Below are positions 23,680 through 35,503 of a stretch of DNA of 64,000 nucleotides, in pieces (positions within the stretch are counted from its first letter, which is position 1; every line of letters begins with the position of its first letter). The notes beneath the pieces were generated by a model. It was not told where the DNA came from. It made no database searches and worked only from the letters and a program-made list of their open reading frames with translations. The position numbers and the translations under genes were made by a program. This DNA comes from Aspidapion aeneum (taxonomy: Eukaryota; Arthropoda; Insecta; Coleoptera; Brentidae): the NCBI GenBank assembly GCA_963576565.1, contig OY755045.1, forward strand, positions 1,673,477 to 1,737,476. Direction: 5' to 3'.

Positions 23680-24046
23680 CAAGGGCGGATCCAGTGGTGC
23701 TCCTCGGGGGAGGGGGGGCACTTTAGGTGACATTCTCTGTTGGTAAAAAACGGTACTAGTGCCCCCCCCCCTGGATCCGCCCTGTTTCTTTTAATATCTG
23801 ATTTATGTATTATTTTCTATACCAGGCGAAACATTTTCCAAGTTTAGGCTACAACTTCAGGATAATTTATTAATGAAAGTGGTTGTAATTTCGATGATAA
23901 TAACAATAGACACTTTCATGCGCTGCTGCAAGCAAAAATTTTTAATTTTTATTAGCAAAAACCTTATTTTTTACTAATTTTTTGCATATTTAAAAAATTC
24001 TCGGGGGGGGCAACTGCCCCTAGTGCCCCCCCTGGATCCGCCACTG
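23680..24046. mobile_element. hAT-like MITE with GGCGGATCCAG ends
   Basis: Left end CAAGGGCGGATCCAG, right end the inverse of CAGTGGCGGATCCAG. Flanks TAACCATG (23672-23679) and TACCCATG (24047-24054) form an 8-bp duplication with one mismatch. A third inverted end (CTGGATCCGCCCTG, about 23772-23785) lies inside, so the copy is composite or partly duplicated. G- and C-homopolymer runs sit next to each end. Relatives at 25942-26184 and 11015. Confidence 0.7.
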
Positions 24047-24059
24047 TACCCATGCATTC

Positions 24060-24860
24060 TCACATGCGATGCTTGAAGCCAGGACCCCTATTTAATTCTA
24101 TATATATTTATCGGTTTCACAACGTTTTACGTCTTCCGATAACCAATCTCCACTCGTTTCTGTTTGCCCATAATTCATCATCTAGGCCTCTTATTCTTAT
24201 TTCACTGTCTATTCCTTCTCTGCAGCTTCACCTTGGCCGTCCTCGTTTTCTTCGGCAAGTTGGTTTCCATTGTAGTATTTGTTTAGGTAGTCTTTTATCA
24301 TTCATTCTTTGTACATGTCCGTACCACACTAGTTGTTTTGTTCTTATATGATCCACTAAAGTACGTTCACCCACTGTCATAATTTCTCTTATTCTTTGAT
24401 TTGTAACTCTTTCTCTTTTTGATTTCCCTGCTGCTCTTCTCCAATAGTCCATCTCCGTAGCGGAAAGCATTTTTTCTGTTCTATCCTTGATTGGCCATAC
24501 TTCTGAACCGTGTGTAATAATACTTTTTACAATGGTGTTATGTATAAGCTTTTTGTTATGTTTTGATATACTTTGGTCCCAAATTATTCCATTTAATAAA
24601 GTTATTGCTTTTCTTCCTTGTACATTTCGATCTTTTATAGCTTTGTCTGGTGTTCCGTCAGCTGCAATTTTTAGACCTAAGTATTTATACTCATCACAGG
24701 ACTGAATTCGCTGCCCGGTATTTAAGATTAGATCCTGTTTCATTCCACCGATACACATATACTCTGTCTTATTGAGATTAACCTCTAGTCCCCACTTATT
24801 GTACTCTTCTATTAGTTTTCGTGTCATATATTCGAGGTCGTCATAAAGTCTATTTAATTC
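24060..24860 (-). pseudogene. Non-LTR retrotransposon RT C-terminal region (family 3)
   Basis: The minus-strand frame 24827-24228 gives 199 residues: MTRKLIEEYNKWGLEVNLNK (end of the palm, preceded by DDLEY in the extension to 24850), KTEYMCIGG, YKYLGLKI (RT thumb motif), then a C-terminal part with WPIKDRTEKML, DYWRRAAGKSKRERV, QLVWYGHVQRMND and a basic RRKRGRPR end. This is the typical C-terminal half of insect endonuclease-reverse transcriptases. The 5' half, including the catalytic YADD, is absent, so it is a 5'-truncated copy. The likely 3' UTR runs to about 24060. Confidence 0.8.
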
Positions 24861-25941
24861 TTAATATTCCTTTTTCAGGTAGACATGATTTCGGTTTGTG
24901 CGCATGCGTCAGTTTTGGTGGTTTTGGATCACACTCCGTTACGTCACTATATTATTTGACAATTGTCAAATGTTTAGGGTTATGTCTATTAATTTTTTCT
25001 AAAAACTAGTTGTTTGGGTGAAAATTTATCAAATTGTGGATTAAAATTGTAGTTTTTCTAAAACTAATTGTGCAGATTTACTGTGGACACCATGGGGTGG
25101 CGACAGCTAAAAAGAAAGGGCGCCCATCAAAAATCTTGCGATCCAAAAAAAAAAACCAAAAAAACAGGTCATCATATCATGTCTTTAGTTTTCTTTGCCG
25201 GCTTTGCTACTTAATACAGCTTAGGGCGCTTCGGGCACGCGTAGGGTGCCAGTAACCTCGGGGCGGGCGCTACGCCACAGTTATGTTCAATTTAGCATTT
25301 CCAAACTAGTAAGAAATCATTTTGAAATTTGTATTGGAGAAATTGGCTTTACTTTTATCTCAATTCTTTTTCCGGAATGCCATTTTCGCGTACTTGGCTT
25401 TTTTTCAATGAAATGGTTTTGTTATCATACAGTTTTTCGGTTATTTTTTCATTGCGTTTTATAATTATTCTATATAATTGCTGCAGTGGCATATAGAGGC
25501 ACAATTACTAGAATAATTTAACCACAAATGAGTATTTTAACAACCTTCCAAAACAGATCATTTAAATTCATTTTTGGGTTAGTAGTTTAACGTCATTGGC
25601 AATAAATTATTATTTTCAAAATATAAGGTGGATCAAAAAACCGTAATTTTTTTTTTCGGCTGTACTTTTTTTAGGCTCTGTTTGACTTTTGTGAGTTTGG
25701 CTCACGGGCACTATACTTCACGTTTGTAGTATTTTTGGCTCACGCTCCGTTGACTCGACAGAAAACGTTGCGAAGGCGGATAAAATGCAATATGCACTGA
25801 CGCGACCTGAGCGACAAATTATGTCACGGTCGTGAGTACTGTTTTTTATTTCATCTGTCCGCCTTTTATTTTTACTCTGGTAATTTATTTTGTATTTCTA
25901 GATGTCGCCACTTATGTGAAAGCATACGGTATCGGAGGCAT
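24861..25941. other. No feature seen
   Basis: AT-rich with a GC-richer patch (25230-25275). No motif recognised. Confidence 0.4.
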
Positions 25942-26184
25942 CAAGGGCGGATCCAGAGGTGCTTCTCGGGGGGGGGGGGGCACTTTAGGTGAAATTCTCT
26001 GTTGGTAAAAAACGGTATATATTTTTTTAAGCAACATTTTATTAAATTAGTCAGAACTAAAAAGTACAATATTTAGTTTGAATTTTTGTTAGCAAAAACC
26101 TTACTTTTTCCTCATTTATTGTATATTCAAAAAATTCTCGGGGGGGGGGCAAGTGCCCTCCCAAAACTGTAGCAGACGCCACTG
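25942..26184. mobile_element. hAT-like MITE, diverged copy
   Basis: Left end CAAGGGCGGATCCAG, the G-run and GGCACTTTAGGTGAAATTC match 23680-23770. The right end is diverged (AGCAGACGCCACTG). Flanking bases do not form a clear 8-bp duplication. Confidence 0.55.
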
Positions 26185-28097
26185 GTTTTCATGTAGAAGT
26201 CAATACATCTTTACTTATGAAACTAGCACGATTTTTGCATTGTATCAAAAACAATAATTGTTGAAATTTTAAGTTGGGTACTTTGTTTCAGTTTTTATCA
26301 TTCTAGGAGAAGTCCTAGGACAGTCAAATCCAGATTCAAGCACGGATCTGGGGAGCGGGATATAATTTGTTTTTTATAAAATTTTCCTGCTTTCCATAAT
26401 TATACTAGGAAAAAGCGAGGGGTGGCTCGGTATTTTCTTTTGGTGTACAGGTTAGGGGAAATACCAGGAAAAACTTGGAAAGTACTGGGAAATATATTAG
26501 GAAATACCGGGAAGTGCTTGGGAAATACTAGGAAATACCATTTAAATTTAAATAAATACTGGGAAATACCTCAGGAAATACCGTGAGTATATTTCCTTTT
26601 GGTGTACAAACATCGGCGATCGAGCCACCCCTCGGGAAAAAGTGCATATTTTTTTTCTAGGGGGGGTAATTACCCCGTTAATCCTCCCCTCAAATCCGCG
26701 CTTGTCCACATTCTATGATTAATCGGGACTATGTAATTGCAATACGTAATAAATTTGTAATGTTGCCGCGCTAGTATTAATAATAAATTGCAGCATATGC
26801 AGGTCCGTAACTTACCCAAAACAAGGCCATAAGTACAAATTAAAAATAAATGAATCCATGACGGATCTGGCACCTTCTTAGCTAGCCTATTATCACACTT
26901 CAAGTGAAGCCATGATATAGTCCTTGCAATACCCCAAGTCCCTTTGCTATCCTTTCTTATATTTCTGATATAAAGAAGGCAGAAAATAGCATCGAAAATC
27001 ATTGTTGGCCCCAGATTGCAGTTGGCAGTTGCAAGCCTGTCTGTCTATCAGAGTTTAAATTGACAATGAAAGTAAACTTTCAAAACAAAAAATTTAGTAG
27101 TAAAAATATTTTGTAAAGTAAATATTTAGAATTATTAACATAGTCTCAGAAAAATAGTCGCGCTTGCACGCTTTTTTCGATCTTCAGTCCCATCCGTACT
27201 TACTACAGCAAAATTCAAGAAACACAGTAATTGGTAATGACAAAAAGTACGAAGACTTTCGGATGCCCTTCAAAACAACGCCTTTAAAAAACTAATTCAA
27301 AAAGTTTTTAAAAAAGATAAAACGCATTATTGACAAACTAATTTTGGAAGACTAAGAAAATGAAACAGCTAGTTGATGTCGTTCCTCTCGTCATAACTGA
27401 CGATGGCAATTCATGAGATGATTTTTTTTGGACGATGAGAATAAATTATTTTTGCGTACCTAGTTCGTTTTTTAGTTAGATTTTAGATTTTCGGTTTTTT
27501 GGTTTTATTTTATTTTAAGAAAATAGGTTTACAAAACCATACAAATAAAGCTTAATATAATTATTTTCATGTTTTGATTTGAACTTAAGTCTATGAGCTG
27601 TTTTACTGCAACATTTTAAATTTAGTAATTAGTAATAGCATCAATATAGCTATTTTTTTCAGAGTCTGTATGTCTTAATACTGTTTTTATTGAAATTTCC
27701 AAAGCCTTTGCAGTTAAATCAGTATGGAACTTTTTTATACTTTTTAAAAGATCCATGTGTCGATAATAAAAAATATGAGACTTTCGTATGAACATCTGTT
27801 TTCTTAAAAATCATAATAAAAGTCTGTTTTAATTTACCCTAAACAAATATAAATGCTTCTTATATACTTATTATAACAAAGAAATGAGTATGTACTACAT
27901 TAATATGAGTCGAGCTAAAGTTTATTTGTGGAAACTACAAATAATATTAATTTAAATTTTATTAAGTCTTTATGCTTAGGTAATCATATTAAAAACTATA
28001 ATATAAATAGGGCCTAATCCTATTGAATCATAATTTTTATCAAAACAAATTGCAAAGCTTAGCATAACTCCAGCTCGAAATACATTGTAGAAAATAA
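26185..28097. other. No gene; a degenerate GGGAAATAC repeat
   Basis: Between about 26450 and 26590 GGGAAATAC/AGGAAATACC recurs irregularly about ten times, enclosed by the inverse words GAGGGGTGGCTCG (26418) and CGAGCCACCCCTC (26620). This may be a small element. The rest is AT-rich and empty. Confidence 0.45.
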
Positions 28098-28547
28098 GGT
28101 TCTACTACGTTATACCTCGCTCGTCAAAACGCCCTATATAACGATTTTTTTGTATGAAAATGATTCTTTGGACTATTTTTAGTCGATTTGGATACGGGAA
28201 ATTAAAAAAAAAAGTATGGTTTTTTTTTAAATAATTTTTTAAAAAACGTTACATAGTGATTTTCTTTGACTTGTTTTAGTTGAAAAAAATCAATTTCTAT
28301 CACTGCATCGTCAAATTTTCGGCATCAATTTATAAATTAGCGTAGGATTGATAATTTAACAATTTTAAATTAATTACATACTTAGTTTTTCGTGTTTTTT
28401 CTCGGTTTTTTCACATAATTTTGAAAATTTGTACAGTTGACCTTCCCACAGATTTTTTGACACATTGATAGAAAGTTTTTGCTTGGCCGACACTTTCCAG
28501 GTCATTCGGCCATTTCAAATTTCCCAATTGAATTTGCTTACGCTGAC

Positions 28548-28682
28548 TTACCCTCAGATGCACCGTAAGCACTAAAGCGTGATCATGGATTTAATCGCAA
28601 TTAAGTCCTTGTTGCTCACATACAAAACAACAAAGATGGAGAATGGATTAGCAAAGCCTTGTTACAGTGCATCTGAGGGTTA
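28548..28682. repeat. Nested inverted-repeat unit (possible MITE)
   Basis: TTACCCTCAGATGCAC at the left, GTGCATCTGAGGGTTAA at the right, with about 100 bp of non-coding DNA between. Confidence 0.6.
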
Positions 28683-28754
28683 AAGGCCCAAATTATAGGA
28701 AACTATTTAGTTAGAACTATTCAACAAGAATCGGCGCAGCCGATTCTTGCTGAT

Positions 28755-28895
28755 TGCTTGTGCGGTTCGGTTCGGTTCGGTTCCGCTCACTCCGGTTCGG
28801 TTCGGTTTGGTTCGGTTCCGTTCGTTTTGGTTTAGTTCGGTTCGGTTTGGTTCAGTTTGCTTCAGTTAAGTTCCGTTCGGTTTGGTTTTAGGTTA
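28755..28895. repeat. Degenerate TTCGG pentamer array
   Basis: GGTTCGGTTCGGTTCGGTTC at the start, decaying into TTTGG, TTCAG, TTCCG and TTTAG variants. It is placed between two palindromes. Confidence 0.8.
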
Positions 28896-28905
28896 GGTTT
28901 GTTGG

Positions 28906-28964
28906 GTCTTAAAGTAATTCAGCAGGAGTCGGCGCGGCCGACTCCTGCTGAATTACTTTAAGAC
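28906..28964. repeat. 59-bp perfect palindrome
   Basis: Two 28-base arms, perfect reverse complements, around a 3-base centre; the arm ends with CAGCAGGAGTCGGC next to the centre. A related 25-bp palindrome with arm CAAGAATCGGC lies at 28725-28749. A cruciform-capable structure. Confidence 0.85.
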
Positions 28965-29494
28965 ACAGCCAACCTAATCTAAGATCGACCCGACCCAACC
29001 GAACTGCTGAATTTCTGTAAATCATCATTATCATAATTGTTTCTGCATCATTTTTTTCATTATAAATGCTCAATAGACGATTTTAGACGATTTTACGGAG
29101 TCAAAAATGCGCGACAAATTAAAATGTTGAACGTTAGATTTCAAAAATATGGTGTAACCATTTTTCTATGCGTAAATACATTTCTTAAAAACTTTTTATC
29201 GCCTCTTGCCAGACAGTTGGTCACCTTATTTTTAGCTAAATTACCATTTATTTAAAGCTCCGTCGATTGTGAGCCGTCCCTCTCTTTCTCGAAATTACAA
29301 ACGTCAAATAAATTATTTCTATAGCAATTTGTATGAGTTTTTACTAATTTTTTAATTTTGAAATTTCTAGAAAAAATGCGAAAAATCCGCATTTTTTTTT
29401 CTTGAAAACAGTATAAAACGACCTCAACTTATCATTAAAAAAAGAAACACCCATTTTCAACCATCGAGGTATAACGTAGTAGACCCGAAAATAA

Positions 29495-30506
29495 CATTTG
29501 TCAAAAAATTAAATAATTATTTTATCGTTTGTTCATGGTTTGTAGCTCTACGGTCAGTCGCACTGAAAATCTTCCAGAAACTTTGGCGGCAGGGAACCCA
29601 AATTGTTCATAAATTTTTCACTACATAAAATCATATTGGGACAGAAACTTTTCTCAAAAAACTATTCCAAATCAGAATTTAAATAAAAAATAAGCAATAA
29701 TCATTCAAAGTCAAAAATTTCAAAACAATTTGCAGTTTAAACACCGATCCACCACCCTTATTATAAAGGGTGGTGACCGATTATATTAACCTTAAGGTAA
29801 CTAATACTTCGTTTTACAGCATCCATTATCAGTTACCTTAGGAACTTGTGGTTTAAAACTGAATTAAGAATACACGTGCCTTTTGTTACCAGAATTACGG
29901 GGTGATTGAACAAAAGGACTAGCCTTATTGCAAAGACTATAATATATTAGCCTTGAAAACAGTTTTTTGTAAATATCTCAGAAACTAAGGCAACTACGAA
30001 GTTTTTGTTTGTATCACGAATTATTGAGCAAAATATAGTCTACTATATTTCCAAAACAGTTTATTGATAAGATGCTCCGTTAAAAGTTAGTGTTTTTTTT
30101 TAATTTTTAATTGTCAAAAAACTGTCATTAGCATTAATGGATTTTGACAATAAATCTAATCTGCTCGTAGGAGTGTCGAACACTATTTTACCTCAAAATT
30201 TTGTGAAAGCTGATTCAGCGGTTTAGGAGCTATAAAACAATTTTGACGTTATCTCAAAAAAAAAATTCGTCAAAAATAATACCTCTTCTAGCCATTGCTA
30301 CGCGGGCTAGGAAAGTAAAAAAAATGTATAACACAAGGAAGATAGAGTGCACTTTTAAAAATATATCATATATCAAATAGAGATAACGCTTGTTTCAAAT
30401 TGAAAAAATTATTTGTTTTGATTTAAGAAAATAAATAGCTTTTGTTTTAAATTTCTTATTGGATTTTTTTTCTTGGATCAGGAAATATAGTTTTTATTTA
30501 AGAAAA
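29495..30506. other. No gene; one small hairpin
   Basis: CACCACCCTT and its inverse around a 6-base loop at 29750-29775, followed by a CCTTAAGG palindrome. Otherwise nothing recognised. Confidence 0.45.
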
Positions 30507-31800
30507 TTCTACTATGTCGATTCTTAGAACGTTCTTCTACGTTGTCCGGCGCCTATTCTCCACCTTCTTCGATCCTGACAGTCTTTTTCTCTTTTGTCAG
30601 GCTTTTTAACTTATTAATTAGGTTTATTATTAGAGTTTAGGACGTCCTGTTTTTCTGCGCCCTATTGGTTTCCATTCTAGAACCTGCTTTGGTAATCTTT
30701 CATCGTTCATCCGTTGTGCATGGCCGTACGATATCAGTTGTCTTTTAGTACTGCCATCCGTTATGCTTCCCTCGATTCCCATTCTTTCTTTTATGGTTTC
30801 ATTTCTTATAAGATCTGTTTTTCTTTTATTTTTCTGTTATGCGGCAAGACATCCAATAACTATTTTTGCTTTTACTATTCTCTTTTCCAGTTTTTAACAG
30901 TCTGTTTCTGTCTTATCAGATGTGACACCCAAGTAAACATACTCATTGCATGGAGATATTGTTTGTCCAACGACTAGTTCTAACTCACTTAATTCGTTTA
31001 CTACATAAGTACTGTATATTGTCCATGTTTACTGTTAACCTCCACTTTTGGTATTCTTCCGTTAACTTTCTCATCATGACTTCTTTATCATTAGCTAAAA
31101 TTACTTGGTCTTTAGCAAACTGTAGTGTGTATATGGTAAATCGGTCGTTAAATTATATTCCCATGCCGTGTACCTTACATTTTCAATTTTTTAGAGCTAG
31201 TGCTATATACTTTTTAAAAAGAGTTGGAGAGATACATCCCTATCTTAAGCCTCTCTTTACCAGGAATTCTGTTAAAAGTCGATTTCAAATTTTAATTTTA
31301 GATCTTGACCCTTTATAGTTCTTTTATCGTTTTTATGTATGTATGATTGATACTAGTTTTCTCCAACACTGTCCCTTCTATTTCTACTGGAACTCATATG
31401 CTTTTTGTAAATTCACAAAGGTAACATGAGTCTCTATATTTCTGGCACTCCTTTTCTCAATTACTTGTTTGAGACAAAAAACATTTCCACTACAAGATCG
31501 GCCTGCCCGAAACCCACTTTGCTCTTCTTCTTCTTGTTTATGAAAATCATTCTCTATTAGATCTCTAAGAATCCTACCCTACAATCTACTTAGAGTACTG
31601 GTTACTGAAATTCCTTTGTAGTTGTTGCAGTCCAGCTTGTTTCTTGTCTCCTTTTTTATGTATTGAGGATATGAATGCAATTCTCCAATCATCAGGCACT
31701 CATGTGCGTTTATGCATTAATTCATAATAGATGTGAGTTTTTCTAGAAATTTCTCTGAGCCATTTTTGAGTATTTGAGCGTATATTTCCCCAGGTCTGCT
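30507..31800 (-). pseudogene. Non-LTR retrotransposon family 2, minus-strand copy
   Basis: This is the reverse complement of the copy at 61990-63215 over most of its length. It shares the 3' end (ACGTTCTAAGAATCGACATA-like), TCTCCACCTTCTTCGATCCTG, the Met-Cys-region CGTACGATATCAGTTG and the RT segment with the FADD-type catalytic motif (31090-31140, read as FAKDQ here, so the catalytic motif is mutated). Upstream parts encode the palm motif with VPVE-like sequence and end near GACCTGGGGAAATATACG. Many stops. In insects this is the kind of sequence annotated as endonuclease-reverse transcriptase. Confidence 0.7.
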
Positions 31801-32047
31801 AGCTCTTACAATTTGAGCTTTATTGAGAAAATAATGGTTTTTATATAAAAACGAGAAGGAAATCCTTGCTTTTTTTAAGTGGTTTGTAACATGCTGAAAT
31901 TTCGTACATAGTACATTATTTTGTTAGGAATTCCTTTGAAGAATTATCGCAGAAGAAAAGTTTGGGCGTCTTGTTACTTTTTACTCAAAAAACAGACCGG
32001 TATACTGTGGACTTTTAGATATTAAGGCAGTTTGAATTAGGAATTTA

Positions 32048-33577
32048 CAGCGTGTCCCATTTTCGATGGGATTAAATGGGAAACTCGGTTATTATTAGAG
32101 ATATCGATTTTCTGATTGCACCTTACCGTGCTCTTTTTTGGAGCCCTTTAAAATGGTGTAATCAGATATTTGCTATACCCCGTGGTTTCGCTAATACAGG
32201 GAGTTTTTGAAAAAATTGCATTTTAATTAATTCCTTGTATCTCGCTTATTTTGCAAGATATTTTTATTCTGTAAAAACCTTTCTATGGCAACTTTTTTAG
32301 AGCAAAATAATGACGTAGTCAATTTTTTAAAATATTGTTTAATTTTTGACATATGGTATTTATCATAAAAAAATTAAATACGGACCTGGATTTTTTTTAT
32401 TACTACTTTCATTGGTTCCATGCTATTATTACCCTAAAATGATAAAACTTTAATATTTTTTTGATTTAAGGTTAAAAACAACTATTTAACATTTGAAAAA
32501 AAAATATAGTCCGAACCTGGAAATTTCCAACGTAATTATAAATTAAAATTTGCAAGACACACTAGTTGAACGATTTTTAGTTTATCTGTTTTGAAATGAT
32601 AATTAAAAGATTTATAAATAAAGTAAAAAACGTTAAAAAATTACAAAAATAATATCATACTAATTATTTGATGGTAGCACAGCAGGTCGTGAAGTTTACA
32701 AAACAAAAGCGTGGAATTGACATTGTCATTTTACTTATCATTTTTGTGAATGGCTTACAATTATTTTAAACTGACTAGAAATCGACCATATCCAGATTTT
32801 GAAAAATGTGATAGGTTTGACTGCTTCATTCAAGCAACAAAATCCCAATATTTAAATGGCAGAAATATTTTTATGCAAAATGCGTTAAGAAAAATTACTC
32901 AAAAATGCCAACAATGTCTTACATATAATGGTAATCAGAAAAATGAGTTATTTTTTGTAATTTGTTTTTTTTTGTATTTTTCGTAGATTTTGTTTCAAAT
33001 AAATCTGTAAATTAACGTAAAACCATTTTAATATGCTAAGTATCAAAACAGTTCAACTAAAAATTGTTTAAATAGCAATTTTTAATTTATATTTATGTTG
33101 GAAATTTCCAGGTTCGGACTAATTTTTTTTTAAATATTAAATATTTTTTTTTACGTTAAAACAAAAAATTTTAAAATTTTTATTATTTTATGATAATACT
33201 AGCATGATACCAATCAAAATAGTAATAAAAAAAATCCAGGTCCGTATTTAATTTTTTTATGATAAATACCATATCTCAAAAACTAAACAATATTTTAAAA
33301 AGTTGACAACGTCATTATTTTCTTCTAAAAAAGTTGCCATGAAAAGGTTTTTACAGAATAAAAATATCTCGCAAAATAAGCGAGATACAAGGGATTATTA
33401 AAAATACAATTTTTTCAAAAACTCCCTGTATTAGCGAAACTACGGGGTATAGCAAAAATCTGATTACGCCATTTTTAAGGGCTCAAAAAAAGAGCACGGT
33501 AAGGTGCAATCAGAAAATCAATGTCTTTAATAATAACCGAGTTTCCCATTTAATCCCATCGAAAATGGGACACGCTG
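32048..33577 (+). mobile_element. Long-TIR element family B, copy 2
   Basis: Same termini, arms and core as 11106-12632 with a few percent differences. TA flanks at 32046-32047 and 33578-33579. Lengths of 1527 and 1530 bp show these are full-length insertions rather than deletion products. Confidence 0.8.
32750..32986 (+). CDS. Small reading frame in core of long-TIR element (copy 2)
   Basis: Starts MAYNYFKLTRNRPYPDF and runs 78 codons because the stop of copy 1 is absent. It adds a CQQCLTYNGN segment containing a C-x2-C pair followed by a possible splice donor (GGTAATC). There are four amino-acid differences at most from copy 1 over the first 50 residues. Family not recognised; expression unproven. 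Confidence 0.35.
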   Translation: MAYNYFKLTRNRPYPDFEKCDRFDCFIQATKSQYLNGRNIFMQNALRKITQKCQQCLTYNGNQKNELFFVICFFLYFS

Positions 33578-33579
33578 TA

Positions 33580-33899
33580 CTCCATATTTTTGGGACCGAA
33601 CCGACCCCACCAATTTGCATGATTTTTTTCATGGTATAGGGTCTTTTTTTCTTGGGACCTGTTATAAATGTTATGCGTATTGAGCGTGTGAGTGTTACAA
33701 TATTTAGGGGTTAATAAATACCAAATATAATTTATTTATTAAAATTCATGTGAAGTTTGATTATCATCATAATTATTGCATTTTATTAAACGACAAAATT
33801 TATACCTTTAACAATCGTTTCAAATTTGTTAAATTTCATGAATTTATTCATATAAATGGCATTTAAATTTATGTTACATTTATCATTTATGCAGATCTA
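33580..33899. other. No feature seen
   Basis: AT-rich spacer between the long-TIR element and the next retrotransposon piece. Confidence 0.4.
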
Positions 33900-34355
33900 G
33901 TTTTAATTATTACACATCTTTGTATTTTCTTTGATTCTACTTTATATAGATAACCAATAGTTCGAATCTTTTTAAGCCTTTTTGTATCCATCTTTGGACA
34001 TAGGTCTTCCTCAATATCTTCCACTCTTCTCTGTCTGTCGCCGTGTTCATCCATCTGTTCCCGCATGTTTTTTCAAATCGTCCTCCCATTTTGGGTCTTC
34101 CCCTACTTCTTTTATTTTGCCAAGGTCTCCAGTTTACCATAAATTTGTTCCATTGATCGCCTTTCTGTCTGATTATACCCGGCAAATATTCATTTTAATT
34201 TTGCTACTTGTCCTCTGACATCCCTTACTTTCGTTTTATTCCTTATCCATTCATTCCTTTCTCTATCTGATAGCTTTACATGTAATATTTGTCTTTCCAT
34301 TGATCTTTGGGCTTTTGTTACCTTATCCATGTTTGATTTTGTAGTAGTAGTAGTA
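33900..34355 (-). pseudogene. Non-LTR family 1 C-terminus, minus strand
   Basis: Reads SNMDKVTKAQRSMERQILHV, LSDRERNEWIRNKTKVRDVR, GQVAKLK, then after a stop a frame with QNKRSRGRPKMG, TATDREEWKILRKTYVQRW and IRTIGYLYK. This parallels 13490-13960. Its 5' side is interrupted at the bases AAAATCAAACATGG by the 3' end of another retrotransposon (34356-35503). Confidence 0.75.
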
Positions 34356-35503
34356 ATGGGGGGGTTGACCCGTAGGTCTGACAAGTAGGCCAGAGTAAGC
34401 CCTTTTTGCCATGCCCCATCTCTGTCCCTTAACCCACTCTCTGCACTTCCCTTTGATGGTCGGGTAACTCATTGGGCCTTCCTGTTCTCTTTACAAAGTC
34501 CAGTAAGTCTGCCCATTTGAGTATGTGCAGTTCTTCCTCGCTCAGAGTTGGCGCTCCGAGTGCCTGTTGTCTCATCCTTGCATAGGCCTCGCATTCTGCC
34601 ACGAGGTGTCTTGATGTCTCTTCTTCCTGTCCACAGGCTGGACAGGTAGGGTCATTCTCGACTCCTATACGTGTCATGTGCCTCCACAACCGGTTATGTC
34701 CGGTTAGAGTACCTATCAGCAGTCCGAGGTCTTTTCGTGTCCGTCCCAGCATCCATCTAATTCTGGTCGCTTTTGGACGGTCTACGAATTCTCTGGTCTG
34801 TCTGCAACCCGTTCCTGTTTCCCAGGAGTTTAATAGCGCGTCCTGGGCCCATTTGTTGAGTCCACTTTGCACTTGTCTTTTTGTCACGCCCAGAAGTGGC
34901 TCCGGTCCTACATAGGCGGTTCCTGCCCCGACTCGTGCGAGCTCGTCCGCCTTCTCGTTGCCTGGTACCCCCGTATGTCCCGGAACCCAAACCAGCGTCA
35001 CCCGTTTGCCATCGCTTAGGGTCTCCAGCGCCTCTGCGCATTCTTCCACCAAGCCGTCAGCAATCTTGGGTGCATTTAGCGCCTTCAGGGTGGCTTGACT
35101 GTCAGAGCATATATATATATATATATATAAGCTCCTCTTAGCTGTTCCGAACCTCTTCTAGGGTTGCCGCCATTATTATGGCGTAAACTTCTGCTTGAAA
35201 AACAGTAGCCTGCTCACCGAGCGAGTAGCTCTTCTGAACTTCTAGTTTTTCCACTTATACTCCCGCTCCTGTGGTTTGCCTCTCTGATAGTTTGGATCCA
35301 TCAGTGTAGCAAACTAAAGCGCCCTCCTCAAACATCATTTCGTCTCTTCTTCGCCACGCTTCCCTGTCTGAGATGTGGATTTTGTACCTCGTCTCGAGCC
35401 TCCAAGGTGCGTGTGCTCTGCTGACCGTCATTGACGTGAGGGGGATTTCTCTAATTGTCAGCTCTTCTATAGCTAGATTTTGATTTTGTAAGTGTTCAAC
35501 CAA
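34356..35503 (-). pseudogene. RNase H and C-terminal region of an I/Jockey/R1-like non-LTR retrotransposon
   Basis: Read on the minus strand, the four acidic RNase H residues all appear in order: Asp in VCYTDGSKLSE (about 35290), Glu in VFQAEVYAIIMAA (about 35200), Asp in DSQATLKAL (about 35090) and Asp in PGNEKADELA (about 34965). WVPGHTGVPGN is also present. A Cys/His cluster CPACGQEEETSRHLVAEC follows (about 34640). The frame is broken by a TA microsatellite (35108-35130) lying within the domain and by stops, so it is inactive. The 3' end is a short TAC-repeat tail (about 34345-34358) that joins directly to family 1 sequence. 5'-truncated: no RT or endonuclease upstream. Confidence 0.85.
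35108..35130. repeat. TA microsatellite inside the RNase H fragment
   Basis: About eleven TA units interrupting the coding sequence between two RNase H motifs. Confidence 0.95.

Larger units (their letters stand above)
28098..29486. mobile_element. TIR element with 8-bp TSD GAAAATAA
   Basis: Left end GGTTCTACTACGTTATACC, right end the inverse of GGGTCTACTACGTTATACC. GAAAATAA flanks both sides (28090-28097 and 29487-29494), a perfect 8-bp duplication as made by hAT or P-type transposases. At 1389 bp it has no transposase. It holds a small inverted-repeat unit (28548-28682), a degenerate TTCGG array and two GC-rich palindromes. The TIR does not begin with the CA usual in hAT, so the superfamily is uncertain. 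Confidence 0.7.
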
